Positions 12,861 to 25,643 of a DNA stretch of 64,000 nucleotides are shown here, one piece after another (position 1 is the stretch's first letter; each line of letters begins with the position of its first letter). The notes beneath the pieces were generated by a model. The model was not told the origin of the DNA and did no database searches. It saw only the letters and a program-made list of their open reading frames with translations. The DNA lies in the NCBI GenBank assembly GCA_028023455.1, contig JAQFVV010000049.1, positions 3,945,649 through 4,009,648 of the forward strand. Reading direction: 5' to 3'. The translations under genes were made by a program, and so were the position numbers. The DNA comes from Epiperipatus broadwayi. Its lineage: Eukaryota > Onychophora > Udeonychophora > Euonychophora > Peripatidae.

Positions 12861-14040
12861 AAATTCAGGCTTCTTAAATGCTCAATTGGAGCCTCATTTG
12901 TAAAGTCTTTGAATATTTTAAGTTTTACAAATTTTTTAATAATATTCATTTGAACATGATTATTTTTACAAATAAACAAAATAAAAGAAAATTTTCTTGC
13001 ATCTTTAATTTAATAATAATAAAATCCATTTTCTTTAGGTATCCAACTTATAAACTTAGCTATTTCACAAAAGAGCAAAGCATTAACTCAACTTTCAATA
13101 GTTAAGATTTTAATTAACATGATTCTCGCATCTACATGTGGAATTTTATAAGAGGCTTGTCAAGTTCACATGAATGAAACAATAATACAATGTTGTCAAG
13201 AGTTTAACTCAACTGATAAATAATATTTATACAAGTATCACTGGCACAAATATAATTAAATTTATAATATAATCTTTATACAAATCCTGAAAGTATCTAT
13301 GTGAATAAATAAGATGGATAATATTTATAAAATAACTCAACTATATGCTTTAGATACATATAATTATAGAAGCATAGGATTAAACTAATAGACTAATAAA
13401 ACGTATAAAAATGTCAGATCTTATCACATAACTAATTGTCAATTAACTTTAAATATGACAACTGGTCACCATAGTACAAAGAATGAATAACAGACACTTA
13501 TACTAAATGGTAATCATAAATTTAATATACTACCTGTATATTTTATTATATTTTTTTTTTGTGAGAATCTTTAAAGAACAAGAAAATATTAAATATTTTA
13601 ATACTTAAATAAATTAGAAAAATATAATATATCCATTGAATTTAAAATTAATTCAAAGTATTTTTAAAATTTCAAAATATTTATTCTGTGGCATTCTTTC
13701 AAAATATTTGTAAGCGATTAAATCTTTGAAATTTTAGGTTGTAAAATCCCAATGAATGGATGAAACAAAATTTAATCCATATGATAGAGTAATTAGTAAT
13801 GAAGTTTGAGCTTTTTAAGTTCAATCCATTACTGATGAGTTTAAAATATTCCCAAAATCACAATAAGTCATTTTATTTTCTAGGTGTGATTTATAATAAA
13901 TAATCATTTGAATTCAATAATAGGGTGTTAAAAATTATATCAGAGAATCATAATAAGATGTTTTACCTAGATGTGGAACATAGTTTTAATCTCTTAAGTG
14001 ATGGCATTCATAAATTAGAACTTTTCTCAAAATATTTATG

Positions 14041-14160
14041 AAGATAATATCCATTAGTTAAAAATTTATTTTAACCATAATTATGCAATATAAAAGTGTG
14101 TATCCAGATAAAGATAAAATCCATTAGTTAAAATTCATTTGATAACTATAATTGTTCAAT
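14041..14160. repeat. Two imperfect copies of a 70-bp tandem repeat
   Basis: The phrase CCATTAGTTAAAA recurs at 14051 and 14121 with similar sequence on both sides, giving a period of 70. Only two copies are visible. Confidence 0.6.
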
Positions 14161-15204
14161 ACATGCTTGTTTAGCTAGGAAACTTTAGGTTGCTGTAGGA
14201 AATATAATATCAAGCAAAAAAAATTTTTAGAGACTAGTTAAGTGAATAACATTGTTTAAACAAAAGTAGAATTCCCATATAATTTTAAATTTTCATATTT
14301 AAATTTATGTTTTAAGTTTTATTCCTTTTAAAGTGCATTACAAGTTGATGAACATGGCAGATATTTAGCTTTTTATTAAAAGCAATTTTGAGATATATTT
14401 GTCATTAACACAAATATTTATTTAGTTATCTACTCCATTATTGTGGTGCTGCAAGATTCCAGTATAGATAACTTTAAATTTAACTCCAATACACTTCACT
14501 TGCAATCAGTAAATATAAATGTACTTACAGGTTTGCTTCACATGATTAATGAGATTGTCCAATTTTGTAATTTTAAAATAATTTCATTACAAATATGGTG
14601 CTATAAATTCTTGCAACAATTATAAAATTTTCCTGTAAAAAGCCACAAGTGTGAAAAATTTTGAGTGAAAAAGATGATCTCATTAATCATGTTTAGTATT
14701 TATAATTAAAACTTTGATTAGATCTTAACAACTTCCTCTAATAAAGTGTTTTGTTGTACATAAGGTCAAGATACATCACACATTTAGTTAGTAATAAAGG
14801 TGGAATCATTTTCCAATAGTTAAAAATGTCACATGAATATTTATAATCATTGGAGATAACTCTTTACTATTGTTATTTCATTCATTTAAATATATTTATT
14901 ATCATTATTTAATGTTAATAAAATAATTATATTCTGTTAATTAACTAGTCTTTGTGTTTAATTTGTTAATGCTCATCACCTATTAATTTTATATGGTCAC
15001 ATGATTTTATAATTATTATATGTTATTTAAAAATACACTGCTTGATATAAAATGTTGTTCATTATTTTTTACTTAGACCATCTTCACTTTAAAATTTAGC
15101 TGCTTATAATATAAATTAAATACAAAAAATGCCATTTACTAGTTAATCATATCAATAATATGTTTTAAATACAAGTATAGTTATATATACTTAAGCTAAA
15201 TGTA

Positions 15205-15285
15205 ATTAGAGTGATTTGAACCCAGAGTTGCCTTCAGATCTTCACTCCATTCCATACAACCAATACACATGACTACCTGTAAAAT
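15205..15285 (-). repeat. Possible tRNA-derived SINE head
   Basis: On the minus strand GGGTTCAAATCA fits the pol III box B consensus (GGTTCGAATCC). About 45 bases upstream, TGTGTATTGGTTGTATGG resembles a box A. It would not fold as a good tRNA, so a decayed SINE is more likely than a tRNA gene. Weak. Confidence 0.3.
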
Positions 15286-15536
15286 ATATAAATAATTTTG
15301 ATCCAGATCATCTTCCACACACACATATATAATCAATGCTCAGTTTATATTAAGATAGCAAATCTTCAAACTTTAATAAACAGGCTTTAATCTTCTGTAC
15401 TCTCCAACTTCTCAGCCATCCACATCATTAAAAATCTGATGATGGTATGTTCAAAATCCTTGTTTGCACAATTTTACTGTCATACCCATGTTGACTGTCA
15501 AATTTGTTTTATCATTCATTTCTTCATTTCATTACT

Positions 15537-15561
15537 ATATATATATATATATATATATATA
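15537..15561. repeat. (TA)n microsatellite
   Basis: About twelve TA dinucleotides in a row. Simple repeat. Confidence 0.9.
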
Positions 15562-16057
15562 GTGTGAGCTATTATTTAAATATGCTGAAAGCAAAGATCT
15601 TTTAGTTTTTCATACAAATAGTGATAACATCTCACATAAACTAATGATAATCATACAAAATAAATTCCTCTTTGCTTGCAACCAGAACTTGAAGAGAAGA
15701 CAAGATTGACAATAATGAATACAAGAATAACATTTTATTTATTGTAGATGAAAATGCTTCATTGAAATTGACTCAATTTCATGTTCCCAAGGTAAAATCA
15801 TTAAGTATTCATTTTAATAATTTTGCAAATGTGTTTATGTCATAAATCTTTAAATGTTACATAAAGTTTGAATACTCTCAAAGTTATTTAACTTGCAACT
15901 GCTATAAAGCAGTTTAGTTATGTGAATGCTATAGGGGATATCTCATGTTCTTCCAAATAACAGTAGTTGTTTTATATAAATATTTCAAATTTGATTTTTT
16001 TTTTATAAACATTATTTACAACATATATTAAGATCATATGATCATCATTTCATATGC

Positions 16058-16562
16058 TTACACAAAGCTGTTAATAACAAGAGCAAACTCTTCAGACAGT
16101 AATGTCATCAAGTGCAAGCCTTTGTAATCAATGGGCGCAACAATGCTTGTTTCCTAAAATCCCTATCTAGTGTCTACTCCTTTAATATCTCTAGACTAAT
16201 TTCTAGTTTGTAGCTTTCATCAGTGAGGAGCCTTGAATTTGAGAGCACTCCACCTAGATTGTTAACTATAAATATAGAAGCCTAAGATGAAAACACAATA
16301 ATGATTTTGGGTTGAAAATAGTTAATCAAATAGGTAAAAAAATGGATGTGGTTGGGTTGCATTAGATCCTAAGATCTAGGTGGAATGCTCTCAAACCAAT
16401 GCCCCTCAATGATGAAAGCCAGAAGCTAGAAACTAGTCTGGTGGATATTGGATTAGTATGCACTAGATAAGAATTTTATGCACAAACTGTCCTGCATCCA
16501 TTGATCACAAAGGCTGGCAACTAGTAGCACTACTGTCTGGAGAGTTTGCTACAGTTATTGTA
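16058..16562. mobile_element. Fold-back element, family F, fullest copy
   Basis: Two arms of about 190 bases (16071-16262 and 16370-16561) are inverted copies of each other, around an unpaired centre of about 110 bases. Each arm carries the same order of blocks: TTACACAA...CTCT..CAGTAG near the end, then ATCAATG, CACTAGAT(A/T)GGGAT-like sequence, and a TGATGAAAGC...GAAAC core next to the centre. Related copies lie at 36251, 39311, 53006 and 59628. No open frame is present, so it is non-autonomous. Target duplication is not clear for this copy; the 39 kb copy has one of 9 bp. Confidence 0.8.
16403..16443 (+). ncRNA. Hammerhead-ribozyme-like core (decayed) in family F
   Basis: The order is CCTCA, ATGATGA (C3 mutated from CTGATGA), AAGC-loop-GCTA, GAAAC, TA, GTC, TGG. 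This is the arrangement stem I, CUGAUGA, stem II, GAAA, very short stem III, NUH, stem I'. The mirror arm (minus strand, about 16190-16232) keeps CTGATGA. Activity is doubtful here because C3 is changed and the pair closing stem II is A opposite A. Confidence 0.35.
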
Positions 16563-17144
16563 GCAATGAAGAAACAAAATTACTTTTGTTTAACAGAATT
16601 CCATTGATTTTATTTGTATAATGAGTCATTAAAATAAATTTGCTTTTTATTATTATTGCCATTAGTTACATTATGTTTTATTTATTTTAAAGGGTAGAAA
16701 AAAAAGTGACCACTTGAAAAGGATAAAAAAAATTACAGTTGTTTAAAGTACAAGTGGTATAAGATAGCATTCTTCTTAAAAAGTGGGGCACAAAATTTAA
16801 GCTAAATGAGTTAAAATCAAACTAATTTGATTTTTGAAAAATATATACACTCTAAGAAAAGTATTGCGATGGACACCTGTTCAATTAAAAAGATGAAATT
16901 AGGGCATTTGAATATGGATAGCTGCATAATATATTGTGCAAAACCATTATGAGGTAAATAAGTACTTAGGGTTTTTACCTTAGAAATATTAAGATAAAAC
17001 AATCTCAATATGTAACTGTTTACATCTACAATAAATAAAATTTTATTCTTGTAGCTATTATTGTCTAAACATACTTTTCATATAAATGCTTGAATTTCAG
17101 GCAAAATGGGCACATTTTGTCTGATTGAAAGTTAAACATAAGTA
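16563..17144. other. A+T-rich sequence, no gene seen
   Basis: Nothing recognised between the fold-back element and the LINE fragment. Confidence 0.5.
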
Positions 17145-18793
<1,649 letters not shown>

Positions 18794-19036
18794 GTTTTAA
18801 CAATAGTAAAACTTTATTGATCCTTTTAGTTACATAGTATTACAATGCCATAGCAAGATACATGTTGAATCTTATTATTGTCAGTCCAATTTCAAGTGCT
18901 ACAGTATTCATTTTTTTAAAAGTACATATCTATATGGGTAATTGTACGTGATTCTATCCACTTTAGCAATGTTAATTAATCCCATTATTGCCCAATAGGA
19001 GCATAATCTGGACCATGCTTTCTTTAATTTTGTTCT

Positions 19037-19810
19037 TTATAACTTTGCAGTTTGTCTGAGCAGGGACCAAGTAGCTGCATAAATATCCGGGCTGGTGAGC
19101 TGCTTGTCTCTAACTTGCATTTTATTCAACTTATTTTCAAATGTGGCTGGATGCCTTCTGGCATTTTTACCCAATATGAACATACACCTAATGCACCAGA
19201 GTGCATATAGGACAAATGTTGAGGCCCTTATGGCTGGTATAGACCTACCTTTGTAATTTGTCATTATTTGCATCATTATAGTATTTTTTTGTCTGTATTT
19301 GCCCTGCAGAATGCATCTCGTCTGCTCCAAGGCCTTGCAGTTGAAAATTATATGCTGTAATGTCTCCTCAGCCATATAGCAAAGGCCACAGAATGGATCA
19401 ACTGACCTGTACATTCTTCGGTGATGTAAAAAAAAATTAGTAGGTAAAGCGTTCAAATTCATCTTGATTATAAAATCTAGGAACTTAGGTTCTAGTTGCC
19501 ATTTTTTGTATTGCTTGATCAGATATTTGTTTCCTATTTTTAGTATTGATGGGATCTCCTCATTATAATTATTTTGATGTATAAATTTATATATTTCCCA
19601 ATATTTATATTTTTGGTCCAATTGATCTGGAATTGTTCTTTCTCTCTGGCATTGGTAGATGGTGATTGCTAAAAAACAATATTTTGAAGGAGGTCTATCT
19701 TGAGTGAGTATAGCATTCCTTGTTTTGAATGTTTGAAATGTTTGTAAGCTATGCAATCCCAGTCCATTTGCTATAAGAGGGTGATTCAGTTTTGCCACTG
19801 AAATTGCCAC
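19037..19810 (-). pseudogene. LINE ORF2 C-terminal domain with CCHC finger
   Basis: This 257-residue frame is the longest intact stretch of ORF2. Its start (HPLIANGLGLHSLQTF) matches the post-RT segment of L1/Tx1 elements (P-x-x-x-G-G-L-G-L type). Around residue 140, CGLCYMAEETLQHIIFNC gives the C-x2-C-x8-H-x4-C finger characteristic of the ORF2 C-terminus, thought to bind element RNA. The upstream frame (19786-20025) overlaps in another phase, so a frameshift separates it from the RT. Confidence 0.8.
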
Positions 19811-20021
19811 CGTCTTTTTCCCCCAGATGAGCTTGCAACATATGAAATTAATGGATGCATAAATTTTTTTGAAAATTCAACTACAGGCATGTAATATATT
19901 ATCTTGGTTATTAAAAGTTTGTTAATCAGTTGCACCTTTGCATATATGGACAAATATGCCTTTGAGAGTGATTCAGCTATGCGTTTGACTTCCTCTTTGA
20001 GCTGGGCTTGTATCTGACACC

Positions 20022-21095
20022 TCATTCCAGTGGCCCGTAGAAAAAAAAAAGCCTAGGAATGGAGCTGGTTTTGTTCAATACATTGGTCCACGTGGCTTTC
20101 CAGTGAGTAGCATCCAGGCCGCAGACTTCTGGGTTTATTCTCATTCCATATTGCTTTGAGAATTGTTCACACACTGCCTGAAGCTGTGGTATTTGCTTCT
20201 TTGATGTCAAGAAGACTGTGATATCATCCATGTATGTGAGACATGCAATCTTCTGTGTTGTACCAGGTATTTGAACTCCAATGAATGTGCTATTGATTCC
20301 TACAATAAGAGGATTGATATAATAAATAAGCATTAATGCACTCAGAGGAGACCCTTGGGATAGTGATTGCATTGGGTGAATGAGGGTGAATTTCAGCCAT
20401 TCATAGTAACATACAGTTCTCTGCTCAGTATCAAGTTTGTAGTCAAATATAGCAGACCTTTGGGTATTTTAGTCTGCTTGAGCATATCCAGTAACATTAG
20501 GGATTTTCACTGAATCAAAAGCTGAAGCAATATCTACTTGCACCACTACTGTGCTGTAGTTCTTCCTCACCCTGGTGGCTATCATCATGGTCTTGAATAA
20601 CAATGATGTTTGCCCTGTTGATGATGTCTTCTTTGCAAATTGTGATTCACTGATGGTTGGTAAAATATAGGGCTCAATCTTATCTTTTATAATTTTTTTC
20701 CAATATTTTAATAGGAAGTGGGCCCATAGATGTTGGTCTAAGCTCATTTGGCATTGGTATGCCTTTCTTTTTCTTATTATATGGCACTATTGCCATGGGA
20801 TATATCCCTGTGGTTGGTTTAATTTCTTGAGCAAGATGGTTTGCTAAATCCTTGAGGTATTTAGCTGTAAAAAACTTAAATGCTTGAAAATGAACAGTGG
20901 TATCCCATGTCCACCTGGATGACAAGCATTGCTGATAATTTTCATTTTTTTTATTATATCATTTTCACTAACTGGTAATTCACCCTCAACCTCTCCAAAC
21001 ATTTTTGGCTGGAAAAAAAAAAAACGAGGCCCTGCACTTAACTTCTTTTGAAAATATTTGAACAATGGCATAATCATGTTATGGCCAGTGAACAT
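20022..21095 (-). pseudogene. LINE ORF2 reverse transcriptase domain, frameshifted
   Basis: The RT blocks are in the right order on the minus strand but in different frames. CHPGGHGIPLFIFKHL (about 20940-20890) is the block before motif 1. MAIVPYNKKKKGIP with ELRPTSMGPLPIKILEKN (about 20790-20690) is motif 1. VVVQVDIASAFDSVKIP (about 20550-20500) is motif A with the first catalytic Asp. SLSQGSPLSALMLIYYINPL (from about 20366) is motif B. ACLTYMDDITVF (20234-20223 for YMDD) is motif C with the two further catalytic Asp. All catalytic residues survive, but the reading frame does not. Confidence 0.8.
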
Positions 21096-21437
21096 ACCAT
21101 CCTGTCTGTATGGCCATTGGCACTTTTATGTCTGGTACATAACCCAAAGCCCACTTGATAAACTTGCGGGTTCATGTGTGTTGTTGTGCCATGCAAAGCC
21201 TACTTTTCTTTATCATCAGATATTCTTTCAGTGATTCACAGGCCTTGTTATAAGCATCAGTCAGCTTTCTTATGTGTATTTGGGTGTTGTGTGTTGGAGA
21301 CATCATCATTAGTCTTTGATGTAGTGGATCAGCATATTGCAAAAGCCTTGATGGTTGTGGTTGATTTCTTGTTACATGATCAATGTTGAAAGACAAGATA
21401 TGTATAAAAGTCAGGTATTGCTGTATAGGATCAAGGT

Positions 21438-22215
21438 TCATCCCTTTAACCTTCTGCAATAGAATATATGTCTATGAGAAGAGGAATTCTGTCGCATTTG
21501 TTGGGATAAGTACTCTTTTATTGTTTTTGTTAGGTTGTGATTAACTGATTGCAGCTTTTCTAGATTGATCATAATTAACTGAGCAGAATGATCAGAAAAA
21601 GTGGTTGGGACCAATTTTACTTCCATGAGGTGATGCAGCGATGGTGAGTAGAAGACAAGATCTATTAATGTTGCAAACTGACCATTATGAAAGGAGACAA
21701 CCCCTTCTGGCAGAAAACCTTGTCCACTAATCAATGGTATGGCTATTTTATGTAGTGATTTCTGTATAAATTCTTCATAAGATGAGTTACAGTCCCCAAC
21801 CAGAACAGTGGGGCTTGCATTCATGGCAAGAATTGAATTTATATTATAAATTATAGATTCTATCTTTTGATTTTCTACTGGCATATATACAAGCACTATA
21901 TTCATTGTAATTATTTTTTGAGTCAGTGTTATTATTAGAAGGTTTGAATAAATGTAAAGTATTTTGAAATTTTCAAAAGGACAATCTTGAGCAATTACTA
22001 TTCCAGTTCCTACAGATGGGGAGGATGAATCTCTGGACCATGCAGAAAAGCCCTGGCCCCTCAGGTAGGTAGCTGGATTTATTGCCGAGCCTGCATATAT
22101 CTTTATTCTAATAATCCTTTTATATGTGCTTGGATTTGATTTATCCAATTTTTGACTTTGAAATTTTTATTGATTGCATTAAGTCCTCTGACATTTTAAA
22201 CAGCAATTTTAAGTT
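21438..22215 (-). pseudogene. LINE ORF2 APE-type endonuclease
   Basis: It nicks target DNA to start reverse transcription. The first motif, NVRGLNAINK, is at about 22215-22180 in one frame. A 236-residue frame (22148-21438) continues with GTGIVIAQDCP, IVLVYMPVE, VLVGDCNSSYEEF (the metal-site D-x-N motif, G-D-F/C-N) and TFSDHSAQLIMI (the S-D-H catalytic motif). Those late motifs are intact; the early ETW-like motif was not found and the junction near 22150 is frameshifted. Sequence to about 21172 continues the linker to RT in other frames. Confidence 0.8.
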
Positions 22216-22261
22216 TCATTAATAATTTTTTTTCCCTTTGAGTTTAGGAATTCATGTCTTC

Positions 22262-23472
22262 CTACTTTTCTTCCTCGATTTCTACTGCATCTTGAAACAC
22301 CAGTCCACTCTCTTCATCCACTGCTATAGCCCAATTATATATTTTCTGCTCACTGTGAGGATTCTTTTGTTCAGTTCTCACCTTTTTATATCTTCTACCT
22401 TGTTTTGGTGGGTGCCCTGGTTTGCATCTATATTGAGGGTGCATTTCTATTTGGGTAGGCAGATCTGGAGTAATAGCCTCCCATCATTTCAGCAGATGTT
22501 TTATTAATAATTGTTTGACCATGGTATGACTTTGGTTGAAATTTTGCATCTTCTATCCTGAATCACATCTTCAGTTTCAGTCTCAAGTGCCATAATTTGC
22601 ATGTAATTTTTATTTGCACTCTTTGGCTGATTTTGTTGGTCACATTTCATATGGCTTATCTTTGCTGCAATTCTCTTATCCTCTTTTTCATTGTTTAATC
22701 TCTCTTGCTCATAGAGCTGAGCTGGCCTTTCCTGGTTTGCCATTTTAAGCTTACTTTGGATATTATTATCTTGTATGTTGTCCAGTGGCTTATTTTCCAC
22801 TTTTAAGCCAACTAGTTTACGGTCAGCCTCAATGTGTTTGATGTGTTTTATGTTCTTGTCTGTCGTTGCTTCCATTGTATCTTCTTTATCTGTTTTTTGC
22901 TTACTTTGTTTATTATGTTGTACGCTATCCAGTTTCTTATTTTTCCCTTTTACGTCATCTAGTTCTCAGTCGCCCTCAATGTATTTGGTGTGTTGTACTT
23001 TCTTGTTTGTACTTGTTTTATTTTCTGTGGGTTCAATTATATCTTCTTCATCTGGTTGGTTTATTTCTCCACATTTTTTATTATTTTTTTGCATACTGTC
23101 TATATCTATTTTTGATCTTTGGTGTTCATCAGGTGTATCTTCTATTTCAGTCTCAGATTCCAGTCTGATTGTTATCTTGATTTCCTTTTTTTGATTGTTT
23201 TTTTTTTATGAGGCTTTATCTGTTTTGGACTGTCTTCCATTTTTTTTGCCTTTTTTTTCATTGGTTAGTTTGTCCTTCTCAAGCAGCTGTGATAGTACTG
23301 ACTGATCAGTAACTTTCAGCAAACTTTGCTTCTTATTTCTTTGTATATCATCTATTTGTTTATAATTTTTTTGCATGTCATCCATCTCTGCCTTGGCTGA
23401 TTTTCTGTTCTTTCCTTTGTATATTCTTTATCTGTCATTTCTGTCCATTTTTTTTATTTTTTTGCATGTCAT
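22262..23472 (-). pseudogene. ORF1 C-terminal charged region with 150-bp tandem duplication
   Basis: Downstream of the CCHC knuckle the minus strand encodes Lys/Glu/Gln/Asn-rich segments, for example the 123-residue frame at 22875-22504. Two similar stretches start at 22751 and 22901 on the plus strand, a period of 150 bp (50 codons), sharing the GCTTACTTTG start and a common ATATCTTC end. So the region expanded by in-frame duplication, like variable-length linkers in other LINE ORF1 proteins. Long hydrophobic plus-strand frames here are antisense shadows. Several stops show it is broken. Confidence 0.6.
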
Positions 23473-24438
23473 CTATTTCTCGGCCAGTCTGGCATTTTCT
23501 ATCTTCTTGTCTGGGTTTGCTTGATCTTCCAGTTGCTCTGTTGTGTATTTTTTAATTAATATTTGCTGTGTTTTTGTTGTTGACTGGTCATTATTGTTGT
23601 GCTTTCTTCCACAGTCTATTGCCAGGTGATCTCTACTTCCACACACAAAACATTGTGGCCTAAGTTCTTTAATTTGTATAGCCAGTATTGCTTCCTGATC
23701 CATTATTATGCTTGGGATGTCTTCAGGTCTTATTCCTTCATTCATTTTGATCTTGAAATAAGAACTGTTTGAATAAACTAGTGTAGGTGTGTCTGAGCGA
23801 TATATTGGCTTCATGTATATCGGTTGCCCAAAGGGTTTCATTAATTTTGTGAAATCATGTATATTATACCCAAAATAGGTATTTTTAATAGTGCCCGTGT
23901 GATAGTTTTGCATCTCTCTATCTACAATCACAAGAGCATAATTTTCCAAAGTCTTAATTTTTCTTGAAAAATCTATACATTGCGTTTCATTAATGAATTC
24001 TACAGCCAGATATCTTGAGTTGGTATGCTCTCCTATGGTTGAAACTGAGCTCCACATTTTGTTGTTAGATAACTCTTTATATAGTAATTCTTTTGGAAAC
24101 TTGTATAGAGAAAGATTTCTATCTGTTGCTCCTAAGACGATTGACTTATTTGAAAAAAATCTCTTAAATGACATGAATAATTTTTTCGTTATGGTTTCAT
24201 TAAATCTGCAATTTATCTCTTCCACTTCTTTTAACCAAACATTTTGTAAAGACACATCATTATCATATTGATTCATATTTATATCATTTACTTCATTTAG
24301 GTCATCCTGATTGACCATTCTAAATCTTGGGATTTGTTTTGCATTTTGCAAATTTAATTCAGCTATGTTCGCATATGTTGTCTGTGCTCTAATGTTGCTA
24401 TATATTCGTGAAGTCTGATTCGCGCCAAACTTTATCAT
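23473..24438 (-). pseudogene. LINE ORF1 protein with CCHC zinc knuckle
   Basis: ORF1 proteins coat the element RNA. The open frame reaches 24510, but I start at 24438 (MIKFGANQTS) because the related ORF1 at 26872 starts at the aligned methionine (MIGIKAVNTM). Both then read TYAN-x-x-x-LN and PRFR-V-NQ-D. From the longer start, residues 152-181 (MWSSVSTIGEHTNSRYLAVE) look like an RRM-type fold segment. CFVCGSRDHLAIDC at 287-300 is C-x2-C-x4-H-x4-C. The tail after residue 300 is charged. This is the best preserved ORF in the window: 345 codons open from the longer start. ORF2 follows in the same direction after the charged region. Confidence 0.8.
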
Positions 24439-24689
24439 GGATTCTGATGTGGACGCTATATTGACAATATATAGCGTCTGAATAGCACTTAAACTAAAAA
24501 TTATAAGCAATAAATCACTTACTTTGTGAGTAAAGAGTCCATTTTCCCTGATAGGTATGAATATTAATTATCTTTAGGTGATGTTTTAAGCAACTGTTTT
24601 TTGGCAATTCTGTATTTTTTATATACTTTTGTTGGAAACGTTTATCTAATTCATCTAACTAAAGATACAGCAGGGCCGCATTCTATTAA

Positions 24690-24746
<57 letters not shown>

Positions 24747-24770
24747 GTTGTTGTTGTTGTTGTTGTTGTT
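24690..24770. repeat. Compound (ATT)n-(GTT)n tract
   Basis: About 19 ATT units (to 24746) followed by eight GTT units (24747-24770). It lies at the 3' end of the ORF1-only LINE and next to the 5' region of the L1/Tx1-like LINE. The preceding 90 bases (24600-24690) are not identified. Confidence 0.95.
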
Positions 24771-24806
24771 ATTTGATGTTTCAAAAAGAGAACTTTATTG
24801 GGTCTA

Positions 24807-25185
24807 AGTAATTTTACAAGTTATGTAGATTACATTGGCATATTTGTTTACAAACTACTTTTACAGTCATTTATAATTTTTACAAGTATTGGATAATTTT
24901 ACATGAGTTTAGGTTACATTCATATTTTGGTTACATGTTTATTTTCCATCTGCTATTTTTGACATGAAGTCATTAAGTTTTCTATCTGTATTTGTTTTCC
25001 TAAAGTAATTTTACAAGTTATATAGATTTGTATTTATTTGCTTACAAAGCATTTTTAGAGACGTTGATAATTTTACATGTGTTTCGATTACATTCATATT
25101 TTGGTTACATGTTTATTTTTCTTCTGTTATTTTTTGGTACGAAGTTGTGTTTTCTAGCTGTATTTTTTCCTTATTTTGATTTTGT
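24807..25185. repeat. Two tandem copies of a 197-bp unit in the LINE 3' region
   Basis: AGTAATTTTACAAGTTAT recurs at 24807 and 25004, and the following sequence (TTGGTTACATGTTTATTTT and more) is shared, so the period is 197 bp. It lies in the 3' non-coding part of the ORF1-only element. Confidence 0.8.
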
Positions 25186-25643
25186 TCATTTGCACTTTGT
25201 TTGGTTGTGATTTCTTACTATGTTTTGCAAATTTTTGTTTGTGCTGATTCTAGTTTCTATGAAACTACATATATTTGCATGTTGTACTTTGATTTAGTGA
25301 GTGTTTTTATTTTTTATATGTCATTCTTGTCTTGTCTTTTCAGAGAGTTGGTGAGATGTCAATTAATAACCAAGTGTCATTATGCATATTTTTGCTTGCT
25401 ATAATTTTAACTGTGGTTATTTTGATTCTCATATACTTTAATCAGATTGGAAATGGTTGTTTTTTGTGTTGGCATGTGATTTGTGATATCCCGTGATTAT
25501 AGTTGTAGTTTGTTTCTATCACTTTGGTGTTGACTCAGGAAGTTTGTCTAGATCATCTATATGGTTTTCATGGTTAGAATCTTTTATTTTGGCTTTTTTT
25601 ATCTTTTTTTTTTGGTGGTGGTCATCCAGGATGCCTTCTTGTT

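Larger units (their letters stand above)
12861..16057. other. A+T-rich sequence, no gene seen
   Basis: It contains a short imperfect tandem repeat of period 70 (about 14041-14160), a possible tRNA-derived SINE head (15205-15285) and a TA microsatellite (15537-15561). No coding region was recognised. Confidence 0.5.

Noticed and set aside
22775-23194. 139-codon plus-strand frame rich in Ser, Leu and Cys with signal-peptide-like start
   Set aside because: Antisense of the charged ORF1 region of the minus-strand LINE.
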